From: Nymphaea colorata
Taxonomy: Eukaryota; Streptophyta; Magnoliopsida; Nymphaeales; Nymphaeaceae
DNA length: 64,000 nucleotides
Direction of reading: 5' to 3'
Assembly (NCBI RefSeq): GCF_008831285.2
Contig: NC_045147.1
Location: 11,783,427 to 11,847,426 of the forward strand
Below are positions 1 through 11,938 of the stretch, in pieces; positions within the stretch are counted from its first letter, which is position 1; the number at the start of each line of letters is the position of its first letter. Position numbers and translations under genes: made by a program. Under the pieces are notes generated by a model, which was not told where the DNA came from, did no database searches, and saw nothing but the letters and a program-made list of their open reading frames with translations.

Positions 1-327
1 GGAAATTATTGAAAATCTTACAGCTACAGTTGGTCAGTGGTACTTAGACGTGGATTCTACTACTCATATTTGACCTTATGCTTGAACAAGATATATTTTT
101 CTTCCTAGACCTATATAATCTTGATGAAATCAGAGAAACCATGGTTATTTTTCAAACTAAAACTATTCAGTCTATTCTAACTTCAAAAGTGACCAACAAC
201 ATTCTATAACATTTGCAAACATATTTATACTGATAATCATGACGGGCCTTTTTATTTCACAAGTATGCAAGATTAATGAAAGGCAGAACATAAGATATAT
301 AATATACTATATCAGTAACATACTGAC

Positions 328-3300
328 CTGTTTAGCTACTTGAGACTCCTCCAGTTCCTTAGTCAGTGGACTGGGCACATTAGCAGCATGCCAATCCCAC
401 TTTTCTAGGTTCAAAGCCATGAATCTCCTAAATGTATTTCTTACTTCTTTGTCTGTCGCGACCATATAAGGCGTTTTCCCTCGTTCATTTTTAATGCACG
501 GGTCCAAGCCTTGCTCCAGAAGTTCCAGAGTTTTTTGAGCATTGCCTGATTTAGCAGCTTCATGCAGCGGTGTTGTGTTATTTTGAGAAATTTTTGTGTT
601 GGTTGCTTCGCCAGTGCCATTTTCTGTTTCCATGCTCATATCATTATTATCACAAAGTTGTTCAGATGTTGCATTTTTCTCATTCTTCAAATGGTTTTCC
701 AACATCAAACCACCCAAATCTTGAGATATGCTATCTGTTCCAGTATGAAGATCATCCTTCAGGTCCTTCAGATGGGTGGTTTGAACTTCCTCGTAGGTAA
801 TGCGAGTCAACAGGTCATAAACACGTTTGGCTTCTTTCAGGGTAGGCCGACGGACAGTCAAAGGAACATGTCTTATATCATTCTCATGAAGATGAAAAAA
901 TGATTTTTCATTCTCAAAGAAAAGCTCGCGATTATTTGATGGAGCATGAAGGAAAATACATTTGGATGCACCAAAATAGGGCTTCCAAGCATTCAGCAGC
1001 TCACTGATGTCCTGCATAAACAAACAGCTATATTAAAAGCTTAATATGATAAATCAGGTGGGTCCAATTCTCATAGTTGTAACATAAATCATACTTATGA
1101 AAGAGGAAATCTCTAAGGAGGAAAATTTTATAAAGCAAAAATAGAACCAAAATCATCAAAAGAAGAATGAAAGTAATATTTGTTAGGAACTTAGGACCAA
1201 GTATGAGTGGCAGAATCAAATGTTGATCAGCACAAGCAAGAGAATGCATAACAAGCTGTGGCATTCAGAAACAATGCCCACACCCTTTTTAAAGCAGCTT
1301 CATTATGCCGTCGAAGAGATGCTCCAGCAGAATTTGCAGCCTTACCAGTGGCATCTTTAGCTGACTGCTTCTTTCCTGACTTTGCCCTCACAACATACCT
1401 AAAATACAACAGAAAATTTTCCTTGTAAACAAATGACAGAAAACCTCAAAGATGTATGAAACATCCGGCAATGAAAAGAAATCAGCATAATACGATGATC
1501 CAAAGGCATGCAGGGACAAACATTTCAGGATATGATTTTCTGCAAGCTCTCATGGAAGCAGGAATTGGGGACATATGCAGCTACCCAACATTTTTCGCAT
1601 CAAATTCTTTGTTCAGAAAATCAATTTACAATAACCTGGATTCAAATGAAAGGTTTCATATACAAAATTATCACCAGATGGATGCATTTATTTTGCAACC
1701 GCTTCCCCCAGCCCGACAATGGAGGAAACGCATCCATCCAGGAGAGACAAAAAACCGACTGTGGCATACATTAAACCAAAGTGACAGTTATTGAAGCCAA
1801 ATCAGTTACAGTCATCGATTATTCAGATTTCCATTCACAAAAAGCAAGAACCCATCAACCAAATTCATGCCCGCCAATGCAAAATCATGCAATACAACTC
1901 ATCGTGGAGATAAGTTTGCTTTATAGTTCATATGGTCATTCAAAATTTCACTCAACACTTGCATGCACTTGTGATACCAATTTAGACAGCCATTTGCAAT
2001 TTGACCATCAGTAATGAGGAAGCGTTAATGATTCTTTTTTCAAAACATCAGTGATTTAATCTTTTAGAAATTGTAGAAAGACCTTCAACACCTATCTGTA
2101 GGTTGGTACAAAACATCAACTCAAGAGCTCTTCCTTTACCTGTGAAAGGTCTTATGGGCGATAATAGAGTCCCCATCAAAAACGCAACCAGCAAAATGTC
2201 CACCACTTATAAGTAAAACAATCCGCAGATATGTCCCATTATGAGGTTCACAAACTAAACTTGTAAGTCTCTTAATCACATCAATCTCTTGCAGACATGG
2301 AGCAGCACATTGACTGGTAACCTCAGAATTTATGCTGTCATTCTCTAGTAGAAGATCTTCCTTATCAGACAACAGTAAGCACTTCCAAACAGAAACTATC
2401 TCTCCTGATGGAAGGGTAAGCATCAGTTTCTTTTTAGCGCCTGCAACATCATTCCTAACTTCATGCAGTGAACCACCTTTTGGATACGTTCCATGATCAG
2501 ACTCCTCATCAGATCCTGATATACTTGATATTTCATAATCCTTGAGTGATGACTCTCTTCCAAGTTCATCAAAGTCATCTTCGGTGATGGTGTTCTTCCC
2601 AGCAACAGACAACTTTACCTGCATATGAGTTCAAATGGGCATTATCCGTTCTGAAATAAAGGTAGTTATCAACTGTTGTTAGAATCCACTACTAGGTTAA
2701 GACACAGCGGGACAAAGAATATGATGTTAGATACATCTTACATAAGAAGACCAGGTAAATTGTCTGGAATTTCTAAAATTATTATCATCATATAGCTTAT
2801 GGAATGATGATTTCTAAAGAATTTTTTTTTAAAAAAAAAAAAAAGTAGGCAGTGAATGTCTAGTACAAAAGAAGATTCAGAACAAGATAGGTTTAACTGA
2901 TTGTTGTTCTGAAAGGACAATTCCTCTTGAACACTGCCTTTCAAGCTCTCATACTCTTCTTTTCTAAAGTTTCCTGTTACTTTAGCAGGGAAATAGTAGT
3001 CTTTTCAAGCGTCCTAAAGAAATTTCCTCACAATCTACCGCTTTTATGAAACAGTGCCCTAAGCCAACTACAGATCGTCATGTGAAAGATAAATTTTTCA
3101 AGGCTATATACTGAATAAATAAATGCTACAACTTCCTCACAAGTACCTATATTGGCTCGTAGATGACGTCCCTATAGTTTACGTGTTTGGCCAGACCATG
3201 GGTCCTCATTTCAGGCTCAACGCTGCAAAGCTAGCCTTTGAAGATTTCTGAATTTCTTTAAACAGAAGAAAAATGAAAATACCAATGTGTGTGTGTGTTA

Positions 3301-3869
3301 CCAGAAACGGCTATAGACTTAACAACAGCAGGGCGTCTAATCAAGCTCAAGGTTTTCAAATTTTGCGTAGTTGTTCTGGAAAAAGAATACCCCAATTTCG
3401 CAAACTATAATTCCTCAGAAACCCCACGCTCACTCACCGAAAACGAAACCACGAGAAAGGGGGGAAAAAGTGAATTCTCCGGCATTTTCGTTCAAGAGAA
3501 CAATTAAGCGCTCCCTAACAGAAGGAAAACCCTAAAGACCACGGGAAGGAGGAAAAGGCTCACATTGAATCGATGCAAATCGGATTTGAAGTGCGACCTC
3601 TGATCTTCGAGGGACTCGAACTCGACCCTGCACGTGTTGCAGGACCATCTGGACATGTTGCTGATGCTCGTTTTTCCGTCCTCATCTCCGGCCTTGCCCG
3701 TCGACCCGGCGAGGGCCGGCCCCCCTCTTCCTTCACGGCGGTCGTAGGCAGGGTCGGCCCCGCGCACGCCAGCAAAGAGGCACGCCCCGTCGAAAAAGTC
3801 GCAAGGAAGACCGAAGACGCAGAGAGAAGGTCGGTCGAGCCTGCTGCCGGAACCACCGGCCGTCGCCAT
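328..3869 (-). CDS. VMS1: VMS1/ANKZF1-like ribosome quality-control protein, 3' end off window
   Basis: Four exons are visible: 3564-3869, 2140-2618, 1284-1398 and 328-1011 (528 codons), all with GT-AG introns and continuous frame. The donor at 327 leads to exons beyond the left edge. The N-terminus has a C2H2 finger (Cys77, Cys80, His93, His99, within WSCNTC...HFKSDLHRFN). The VLRF1 domain follows (about residues 205-370), with the GKKQS segment whose Gln273 matches the position of the catalytic glutamine in Vms1/ANKZF1. An ankyrin segment (TPLHEAAKSG, about 446-496) comes next. In yeast and animals this family releases nascent chains from stalled 60S ribosomes by cleaving peptidyl-tRNA; the same role here is inferred. 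The missing C-terminus would normally hold a coiled coil and VCP/Cdc48-binding motif. The start at 3869 is supported by the conserved N-terminal DFFDG-like segment; Met72, just before the finger, is the alternative. No broken residues were seen. Confidence 0.93.
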
Positions 3870-4666
3870 CTTCCGACGGGTGACTCTCCGACCAGAAGGT
3901 TACGGTTCAGGGCGATGACACGGAGCAGAGAGGAGCCTCACCATATTCGCTGAAAGGGTGCAAATGGTTCGGGTTCCGGTTGGATCCGGCATTCACCGAA
4001 TTCAACTTCAGAGGATTTGGTATAGTGCGTAAGATTCGAAAATCGAAACCGAACTCATACTTCATATTTCGAAACGGAAGTACCGTCTCACTGCGATCAG
4101 ATCTGATCCTTATATGTAATCGGGTTGGATTTTGGTGGGATGTTAGTCAGATATTGGATTCAAATTCGGATCCAGATATTGGATTCAATTCTGCAAAAGA
4201 GAGGGAGAGGGGTGCACCGTTGCTATCGGTGACACAGACGCAGCTCAGGACTCCGGAGGCAGGGGGGAATGGGGGGCCTTCGGGCCTTTTTCGGACGGTG
4301 GGATTACTACCCCTTGCTCACCCGAAACATTCAATATATGTTCATTCCACAACTTAATATTTTCTTCCACCACATGCACTTCTAAATGATGTTTTCCTAA
4401 GTCTCTTGATCTTTGCTAGGGCAAAAATGTTTTTCTATAGAGAAAGTATTCTTCACCACCTAAAATTGTTTATGATAGGTTGCAGTTGCCAAGGTGGCAA
4501 CTGGCCGGCCTGAACTGACTATATAATTTTAGTTTGATTTTCATAAGTGCTATTTTTATAAATTACAAATAATTGCATGTATAATATTCGAATTGAAAGG
4601 TATAGCATATGACTACCGAGATCCCAAAGCAGTCTTGAACCTTAAGGGCAACTGGGCAAGGAGAAT

Positions 4667-5065
4667 GGGTGTAACGACCTGGCGGGCTCCTAGTCAAACG
4701 GATCCCCACCCGCTCCCCAGTAATTTTGGTTTCAACTTCAAAAAGGTTAGGAATTAGGACAACCAACCGCTGCCTCTTTTATAAGTCTTCCAAGATTCAT
4801 CACAATCATATATCATATGTATGTGAACTAAATTTTGTGTGTGTGTGTGCATTTGTGCATGTAGGACCCCAAGTTTGGGTTGAACCGGCTCTCATAATAT
4901 TGTAATGACTCAGTCCATTCTCACATGGGGCTTGGGTCATTGACTTGACGAATCCCAACCCGTCCCTTAGCAGTTTCACTTTTAACCTCAAGAAAGACTA
5001 AGAACCACGACGAACAACCATTTAACAATCCTTTTTATAAGTCCTCCAAAACTCCTCACAATTTT
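4667..5065. repeat. Two diverged copies of a ~150-bp repeat, possibly LTR-derived
   Basis: The segments at about 4667-4810 and 4899-5065 share the order TGTAA(C/T)GAC, a C-rich 'ccca(a)cccg' block, 'tttcaacttcaa', 'gacaacca' and 'tttataagtc(t/c)tcca', ending near 'cacaat'. TGTAACGACC-like starts are common in plant LTR retrotransposon ends, so an LTR origin is possible. No coding remnant or second LTR was found. Confidence 0.4.
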
Positions 5066-6243
5066 AAGTGCACGACTAAACTTTTTGCTAGTGTGAGGTC
5101 TCCATCTCGAGTCGAGTTTCCGTTTTTCACTTTTTTACTTCATATGTAGCATGAATTTCAAGATACTTGACATGAGTAAGATTAGCTGCTTAGTTGTCGA
5201 CAAAAATTGCTGAGCCATTTAAAGGCTTGCCGATTCTTGACGTTGATTATATTTGTCTTCCCTACAAATATCATTGTGGGATGGTGCTCGTAGTACTGCT
5301 ATTATGTTCAACATGTCACACGAGTTTTGAATCTTTAATAAGCCTAAACATAATAACCTCTTGTGGCTACTTGAATTATATACTTTTTATGTGCCCCATT
5401 GTTTCTAAGATATTGAGGTTAAGATGAAGGTGCCTTTATTTAACAAACAGTAGATCTATGATCCTCAGTCATAGTTTCTTACGCTTTTAAGCAAGAAATT
5501 TTAAATCCTTGCTATAAACATATGATGCGAGATCCTAGAACCTCTAATCAACGAAATAGCCGGGGCTTAACCATATCGAACTCTTTTCATATATTAGGTT
5601 AGATTTGATATAAGGGTCCCAGTATTTTGAGGCGTACCAAGAGGTGTAACATCACCTTTTTCCTCCACCCAGTAGAGTTCAAGACTGCTTTGGAACCTGT
5701 GTAATCTTACGACATGATCACCATTCAACTCAAGTGTTTGGAAGGTGTACAACTTGTTGCAGCTCAATAAGCATATTCTGGGGTTCGAATTGGAGATGCA
5801 CTGCTTATGCTCCACCAGCCCGCCCCAACTGCACTACACCCCTCGAGGCATGGTTGGACCTCATGTAACTCCAATTACCATCCTAAATGTACTTAATTAT
5901 CATAAGGTCCTAAGGCTATGTTTGATGGCCTTGGATCTGAAACTCGAGGTTAATGCAAATCCAAGAATATCTTAAAACCATGGCTCTAGCCCGGCTCCTT
6001 CGAACAAGGCCCTGTGTCAATCTTCAGGGCTTCGCATGCCGTCCCTCGAACGACAATTCATGGTTTTTATAACATAATATAGATTTCAAATCTGGCAGGT
6101 TCAGCAATAAATTTCAACTAATGCAAATTTGAGATCAGCCTCAAAGCTCTGATCTAGACTACCCAACATAGTCCAAGGATTTGTGACCCCCACTAAGTAC
6201 TTCTCATGACCTCATTTATTAATATCTTAAAGATTTAGATGAC

Positions 6244-6299
6244 ATTATTCATAGACTCTGCTCAATGTTGAATTATTCATAGACTCTGCTCAATGTTGA
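6244..6299. repeat. 28-bp tandem duplication
   Basis: The unit beginning ATTATTCATAGACTCTGCTC occurs twice in direct succession at 6244 and 6272 with no visible differences. It is a small recent slippage or repair duplication in non-coding DNA. Confidence 0.85.
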
Positions 6300-7251
6300 A
6301 TGATTAAGTGAAAGGTAAATTTGCCAAATCATGTATTTGTGATTCTTGAAATCTTTCTTTGAACAACTGGTTCTCTTCCTTCCTTTCAACGGTAAGGATG
6401 AGAAAAGAAAAGGTCAACAACAAGGGTAACGGAGGAGAATCACCGCCACGCCTCTAGTGCAAAGAACGCGGTAAATAACAAAAGGAACAGTAAAATATAC
6501 TAAAATCGGAAGAAATTACCAACCGGCAGAAGAATTTCACAATGTGAAACTGTGAACTTCAAATTTACGGAACCGAGGAGGGAAACGTACGACGTGACAT
6601 CAACAAGAGGAGTTTTTCGATTTTACCACCATAACTTTTTTACCTTTTTTAACTTTTTTACAGCGTGAGATGCCTTTGTAGTTTTTTTATCATATTGGAG
6701 CTCTTTCAAGTCTCAAATCTCTCACTTTTTCACTTCATACTGGAGGGTCATCGAAGGATCTTACATTGGATATTGGACCCAACTGATCCGAACATTTCAA
6801 CTTAAATATTAGTGGAATCTATTCAGACTTAAAAAAATAAAACTAGACGTGCTTTTAAAGTTTGAATTTGAAAATAAAACTTCTGTTTATATCCCGCAAT
6901 TTTTTAGTGCTTGCGGAATTTATCCTGATGGAGATCCTGGATTGAATCTCACCGTCGATTAAACCGAATCTGAATTAATCAAAAACTGTGCCCGGATTTG
7001 AGATTTGTTTACAATAAATACAAGAATGTAAGCTAGTCAGGACCAGATTCAGTTTTATAGGATACATAATGCTCGAAAGCAAATCCAAACTTAGTTAACT
7101 TGAAGCAATTAAAGGGATGCCCGTTGAACTCACCAAATTCCAACTTAATATTAACTTGAAAAAATTAAGGGCTCTCTCCCAAGTTCACTGTGTATACCCT
7201 TGAGGGCTTCTATTTTGATGGCATTGAGAAGAACTTGAGGAGCAGGGGCCG

Positions 7252-7758
7252 AGCCATAAATTTTTTTTATGAAACATTAAATATATGGTCAACAAATTTT
7301 CAATTGACCATGAAACAATGATTCGGATTTCGTGGGGCTACCTTATATAACTGGACCCAGGTTTGCCTAAGGTTCAATACTCAGTTAACCTTTCAATGAA
7401 TGAGCTCCGTGGGACATACACTTCACGAAGCCACAAACTTTTTTTATATGGGGCACTAAATATATTGTTAATAAATTTTCAATTGACCATGGGGCAGTGA
7501 TTCAGATCTGATGAGGCTGCCCTATATAAGTGGACCTAAGTTTGTCTAAGTTTCAATGCTGAATTAACCTTTCAATGAATGGGCCCCATGGGACATACAC
7601 GTCATGAAGCCACAATTTTTTTTTCTATGAACACTAAATGTTTTACAAATTTTCAATTGACCATGAAGCAGTGATTCAAGTCTCGTGGGACTACCCCATA
7701 TAACTGGATCCAAATTTGCATAAGTTTCAATACTAATGAATGGGCATACGCCTCACGA
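7252..7758. repeat. Three-copy tandem array, ~178-bp unit
   Basis: Copies start at 7252, 7429 and 7608; the third is shortened. Each begins AGCCA(T/C)AA followed by a T-run, then 'cactaaat', 'aaattttcaattgaccatg', 'agtgattca', 'tatataa(c/g)tgga' and 'tttcaatgaatg'. Copies differ by scattered substitutions, so the array is old. The unit has satellite-monomer size, but only three copies are present and no coding frame is conserved. Confidence 0.8.
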
Positions 7759-10700
7759 AGACCCCAAAGGCTAAGTGGACTCCCCCCTTCCCCCTCTCAA
7801 TTCCACCACAACTCCTCTTTCTCTCTCTCTCTACACACATGAATTTCTCTGGCCATGTAAATAGTATGCTCTCTCACACATGTAGACCCATATGCATGCG
7901 TGGAACTGCGTGTGAGTGGCTGGAGCATCTTGTTAGTCGTAGAATTTCAACTCATCTATATTTATACAATATAAAAGAATAACTCAAAGAGGATTGGCAA
8001 GGTAGGACAAGCCTTGTTTGTCATGCGATTAGCAGTGATTCAAATTTCATGCATAGGAGGAACATTATATGCTAAAACATAGTGTTTTATGAAAGTGTTC
8101 CAAAATATGGAGATTCATGTAACCCTATATTTGAAGGGAACTTAGGTTGCATTTGATAATGTCAAATCCATGGTCTGAGACTGCATAAAAAGGTGTGTTT
8201 TGGGATCTCCAATTTAATCAAACTAAATTCATTATGATTTGCAAAAAGTTTCAAGCAAAAAAGTCGGATCTCGCAGCCACTTTGAAAAGTAATATTTGTT
8301 AATTTCCCTACAAAAATAAATAATTGACCTAATATATGTGTGCACATGTGTGTGTATAAGTATAGATAAAGAATTTCAGCAGCCTGTGAAATGCCCCCTA
8401 AGTCAATGGCACCGGTCTTGTCACTCTTTTCATTTCATGAAGATTCAAATTTGTCTTGGAAAAATATAGATCAAGCCACTGATTGAAGAGTTTCCTTACT
8501 TAGTTAGCACATCATCCACTATTTCTTTTGTATCATTAGTGTATTGTAAAGGATATCAAATCTATATCAGCTTTTCTAATTGTTTTTTAATGATGTTGAT
8601 AAGTTTGGACCACCATTACACCATGAAGAAGTTTAGGCAGTATGAGAGAATTGCAAATCTTCATTTCTCAAAAGGTCTGGTCTAAGATGAGAGGAGGATT
8701 TAATCTTTAATAGAGATCAAATGTAACCAAACACCTCATATTTTCTTCTACCACAGTGCCACTTAAGGTGATAATCTACAAAAAAAAAAAAAAAAAATGT
8801 TTGGTCGTTTTAATTTTGCAATATATATTTTATAATAAATTTTATTCATGTACACCAGACATCATGCAACTAGCGTGTTCACTCAAAACATCTAAATCCA
8901 AATCTGCCAAACCGGTTTACAATTTGGGATCAGAATCCATGAGTTCTCATCGTGCTCGCAAGCTGGCAAAAGAGGGAGGACACGTTTTTAGGTGGAGGAA
9001 TGACATGGAACTCCCGACAAAGGCTGCCAAAATCACGTGGAATTCTATCCTCCACGTTCGTATCCCAAGCCCCCTCCATTTTTTTCTTCTTTTTTATTTA
9101 TTTTTTCTCTCCCATGGTAAAAGATGCTTTTTCCCTCTCGGAGTAAATTATAGTAAAAAAAAAAAAGACTGGACGAAAGAAGAAAGAGAAATGTACTGAA
9201 ACATAAGGTTTGGTAACGGTGACTTTCAGCTTGACACCACCAACGACTTTTTCTTTTTTCTTTTTTCTCTAAAAACAATTTTTAAAAAAAAAAATTTGTC
9301 CAAAAATGATGAAAGTGACACAGCGAATAGGTTATAAGGCGGCTTCTCGCTGTTTTATTTTATTTCTGTATTTTTGGAGTTTATCCACCAAAAAAAAGTC
9401 CAGGTCAATTCTACCCTTGCACAAGGGAACATTGTACTAGAGGCTAGAGCTGTACAAGACTCACCTCGACTATTTTGTTAAATGAGCTTAGTTTGAGCTT
9501 AACTGAAAATTCAAGCTTATAAACAAGTCGAATCCCAGTTATATTAACTTAAGTCGATTAAACTTAAGTAAGTTCATTTAGTTTGAATTAACATTTTTTA
9601 AATTTGCAAACTTAAAATGAAGGAAAGGGATTAGGTCAAACGGGAAATTAGCAAATAAGTTTAAACGAGTCGAGCTCGAGCTGACAAAGATATGAATCAA
9701 GTGGAGCTCCAATGCGATGCGGCTATCATAATTCGTACACGTAAGTTGAAAACATCCAATAGTAAGGGACAATTATGTCATTGCACTCGAAAACCTTCTA
9801 CCTTCTATTTGATGTCCAAGGGAAGTTAATTTGAGTCCTCTGTTCATGGTTTGGAAGAATTAGTAAACATTTCAGAAATTTCTCTTTTCAAGATTTTGGT
9901 ATAATTTAATTAAAACAAAGCAATTTATTTGAAACTCATGGGAAACTAATGATCCAAAAGCTGCCAAAGCCAGGAAAGCTATTCCAATGTCAAAGGTGCT
10001 CAGGTTGAAAGTTAAAACCCTAAATCACCAAATTGTGTTTGATGGAAAATGTAACCCAACAAAAACCCTAAATCAACTTCGAGCATTCTGCCAACGCAAA
10101 AAGTACACTCTCATCCGTGAGGGGTTTGGTACACCTAGTCGTTGGTAGGCGGTCAGTCATTCATTCAAATCTCAATTAATTGGGAAGAGTTCGGGCCATC
10201 TGGTCGGGCCAATGGTTAATAAACGACTAGTTACCGGTTCAAATCTCAATGGCAATGGTCTTTCGTCGCATCAGAACCAGAAAAACCGAAGAATGGCCTT
10301 GAGATTTTAGGCCAGAAGAAAAGAGTGACAAAGTCTTTCAAATGAAAGATGGTTTCCTCCAAGTAAATTAACTAACAAATACTTAACTTTATTTTTTTTT
10401 AATTTAACCCAATATAATGTAATTTAATAGAGTAATTTACATGCTATGGTCTCTAACTAAGGAAGTTGGAAATGACCAAAATGCTGTTATTAGTTAAATG
10501 AAATGTCCCTTGGTTATAAGGGTAAAAGTGGAATAAAAAAAAACTCCCCATAAAATTATGGGAATTAGCGTCTGTAACATTGTCTTCCCATGTGAGCAGC
10601 ATAACATAACATTGGAGAGCTGTTAAATAAAAAACTGAAAACTTATACCAACGAAAAGTAAAATGAAGTCTCCCTGAGCACACTTTTGGAAAATACTTTT

Positions 10701-11820
10701 AACCCAGTTTTCACCTTTTTACCTCCCCACCATTTTTTCACTCTTCCAACTTTTTCCATAACTTGGTTTTGACAAGACATGAGACATGGCAGCCCAAAGT
10801 TTTACCTCTCCCACTGAGAAACCTGATCCCTAGAAAAGTTTTCCATGGTAAAAAAGAGGAACAAAGCAAAACAGCATTTAAAAGTCACCCTCCTAAGGAC
10901 AAAACGAGTCAAGTCAAACCATGTTGGATTCATTGGCCACCGGACATTATTGCACATGCAAGGCAATCAAGAGCCACCACCTTTCACTAAATAAGGCTGA
11001 GGGTTTAGACTTGTAAAAAAAAAAAAACCGCTTCATTAGATCCCTCCAGACCTTGCTGGTGTACTTAATTTACAATAGAATGAGGAATCTTGGACCAGCC
11101 ATTTGCAACAAGATTGAAAGATGACCAATTCTTTTTTAGTTATAAGGACAAACCTGACCTATGCTTGACCGTATGTGCGAACCTACTTTTTCGAACCTAC
11201 TGGGTCCAATCCAAGCCCCTAAACCTAACCTCCTACCCACCCACTTAGATTGACATAGATTCATAAGATCCAAGCAGATCTTTGTGATAAGAGAGATGTT
11301 GTACTCTTGATAGAAGTTCTTAAATGGACTCATGTTCGATACCAAGAAAACAAAAAAAAACACGATATTTCTAGATAAGAAACTTGAAGTTCTATCTTAT
11401 AGTTTTGTTGGTCGTTGTATATTGTCAGATTTATCCGTTTATTTAACGTTAGAATGCATGGATTTTCCGGATAAATACAAAGTTTCATTATAGAAGACAT
11501 TGCATTCAATGCCTGGAACAACTATTTAGAGATTTAGAACAGTGGCGAGGGGAAAAAATCTGGAAAGTTTACAGTAACGATGGTCTGCATTCAAGTGTAA
11601 AAGTAATGGAATGAAAATGGAAAATCGAGAACTTAAAAAGGCGACGCAGAGATCCGAAGGACAGAGGAGGCGAGAAGAGAAAGAGAGGGAGGAGGGCCAG
11701 GCATGATGATAGCTCAATTAATAGATATAGGCCCCAGTGGAGCCATCTAGTCCCCCCAAACACAAGCCAAAACATCCTTGTCTGCAAGTCTTGCACCATG
11801 AAACAATAATATGAAGCAAA
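7759..11820. other. Gene-free region
   Basis: No supportable gene. It contains homopolymer A and T runs (near 8780, 9070, 9160 and 9260). A degraded element rich in GAGCTCGAGCT-type words lies near 9440-9710. At 10125-10260 are two stretches resembling tRNA-like pol III heads. The part closest to 11821 is downstream of the GRF gene. Confidence 0.5.
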
Positions 11821-11854
11821 GAAGAAGAAGAAGAAGAAGAAGAAGAAGAAGAAG
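11821..11854. repeat. (GAA)n microsatellite downstream of the GRF stop
   Basis: About eleven GAA units lie 85 bp beyond the GRF stop codon. In the mRNA sense this is a CTT run, probably in the 3' untranslated region. Confidence 0.85.
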
Positions 11855-11938
11855 CAGAGGAAGAAGTAGAAGAAGGAAATCCTAAAACTACATGTCTCTT
11901 TCTCCAATCATACAAAATGCTTTTTTAAGCTTGGAAAC

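Larger units (their letters stand above)
3870..7251. other. Gene-free region with diverged repeats
   Basis: This stretch lies upstream of the VMS1 gene, whose 5' leader and promoter must occupy the first few hundred bases. I see no coding exon. It is AT-rich and contains scattered 'gattcaaattcgga'-like words typical of decayed plant transposons, plus the two related copies listed separately at 4667-5065. Confidence 0.5.

Noticed and set aside
3573-3953. Plus-strand open frame opposite VMS1 exon 1
   Set aside because: It is a shadow of the GC-rich first exon and has no family features.
9440-9710. A third GAGCTCGA-type MITE
   Set aside because: The motif style fits, but I could not find matching ends or a target duplication, so it is mentioned only as debris.
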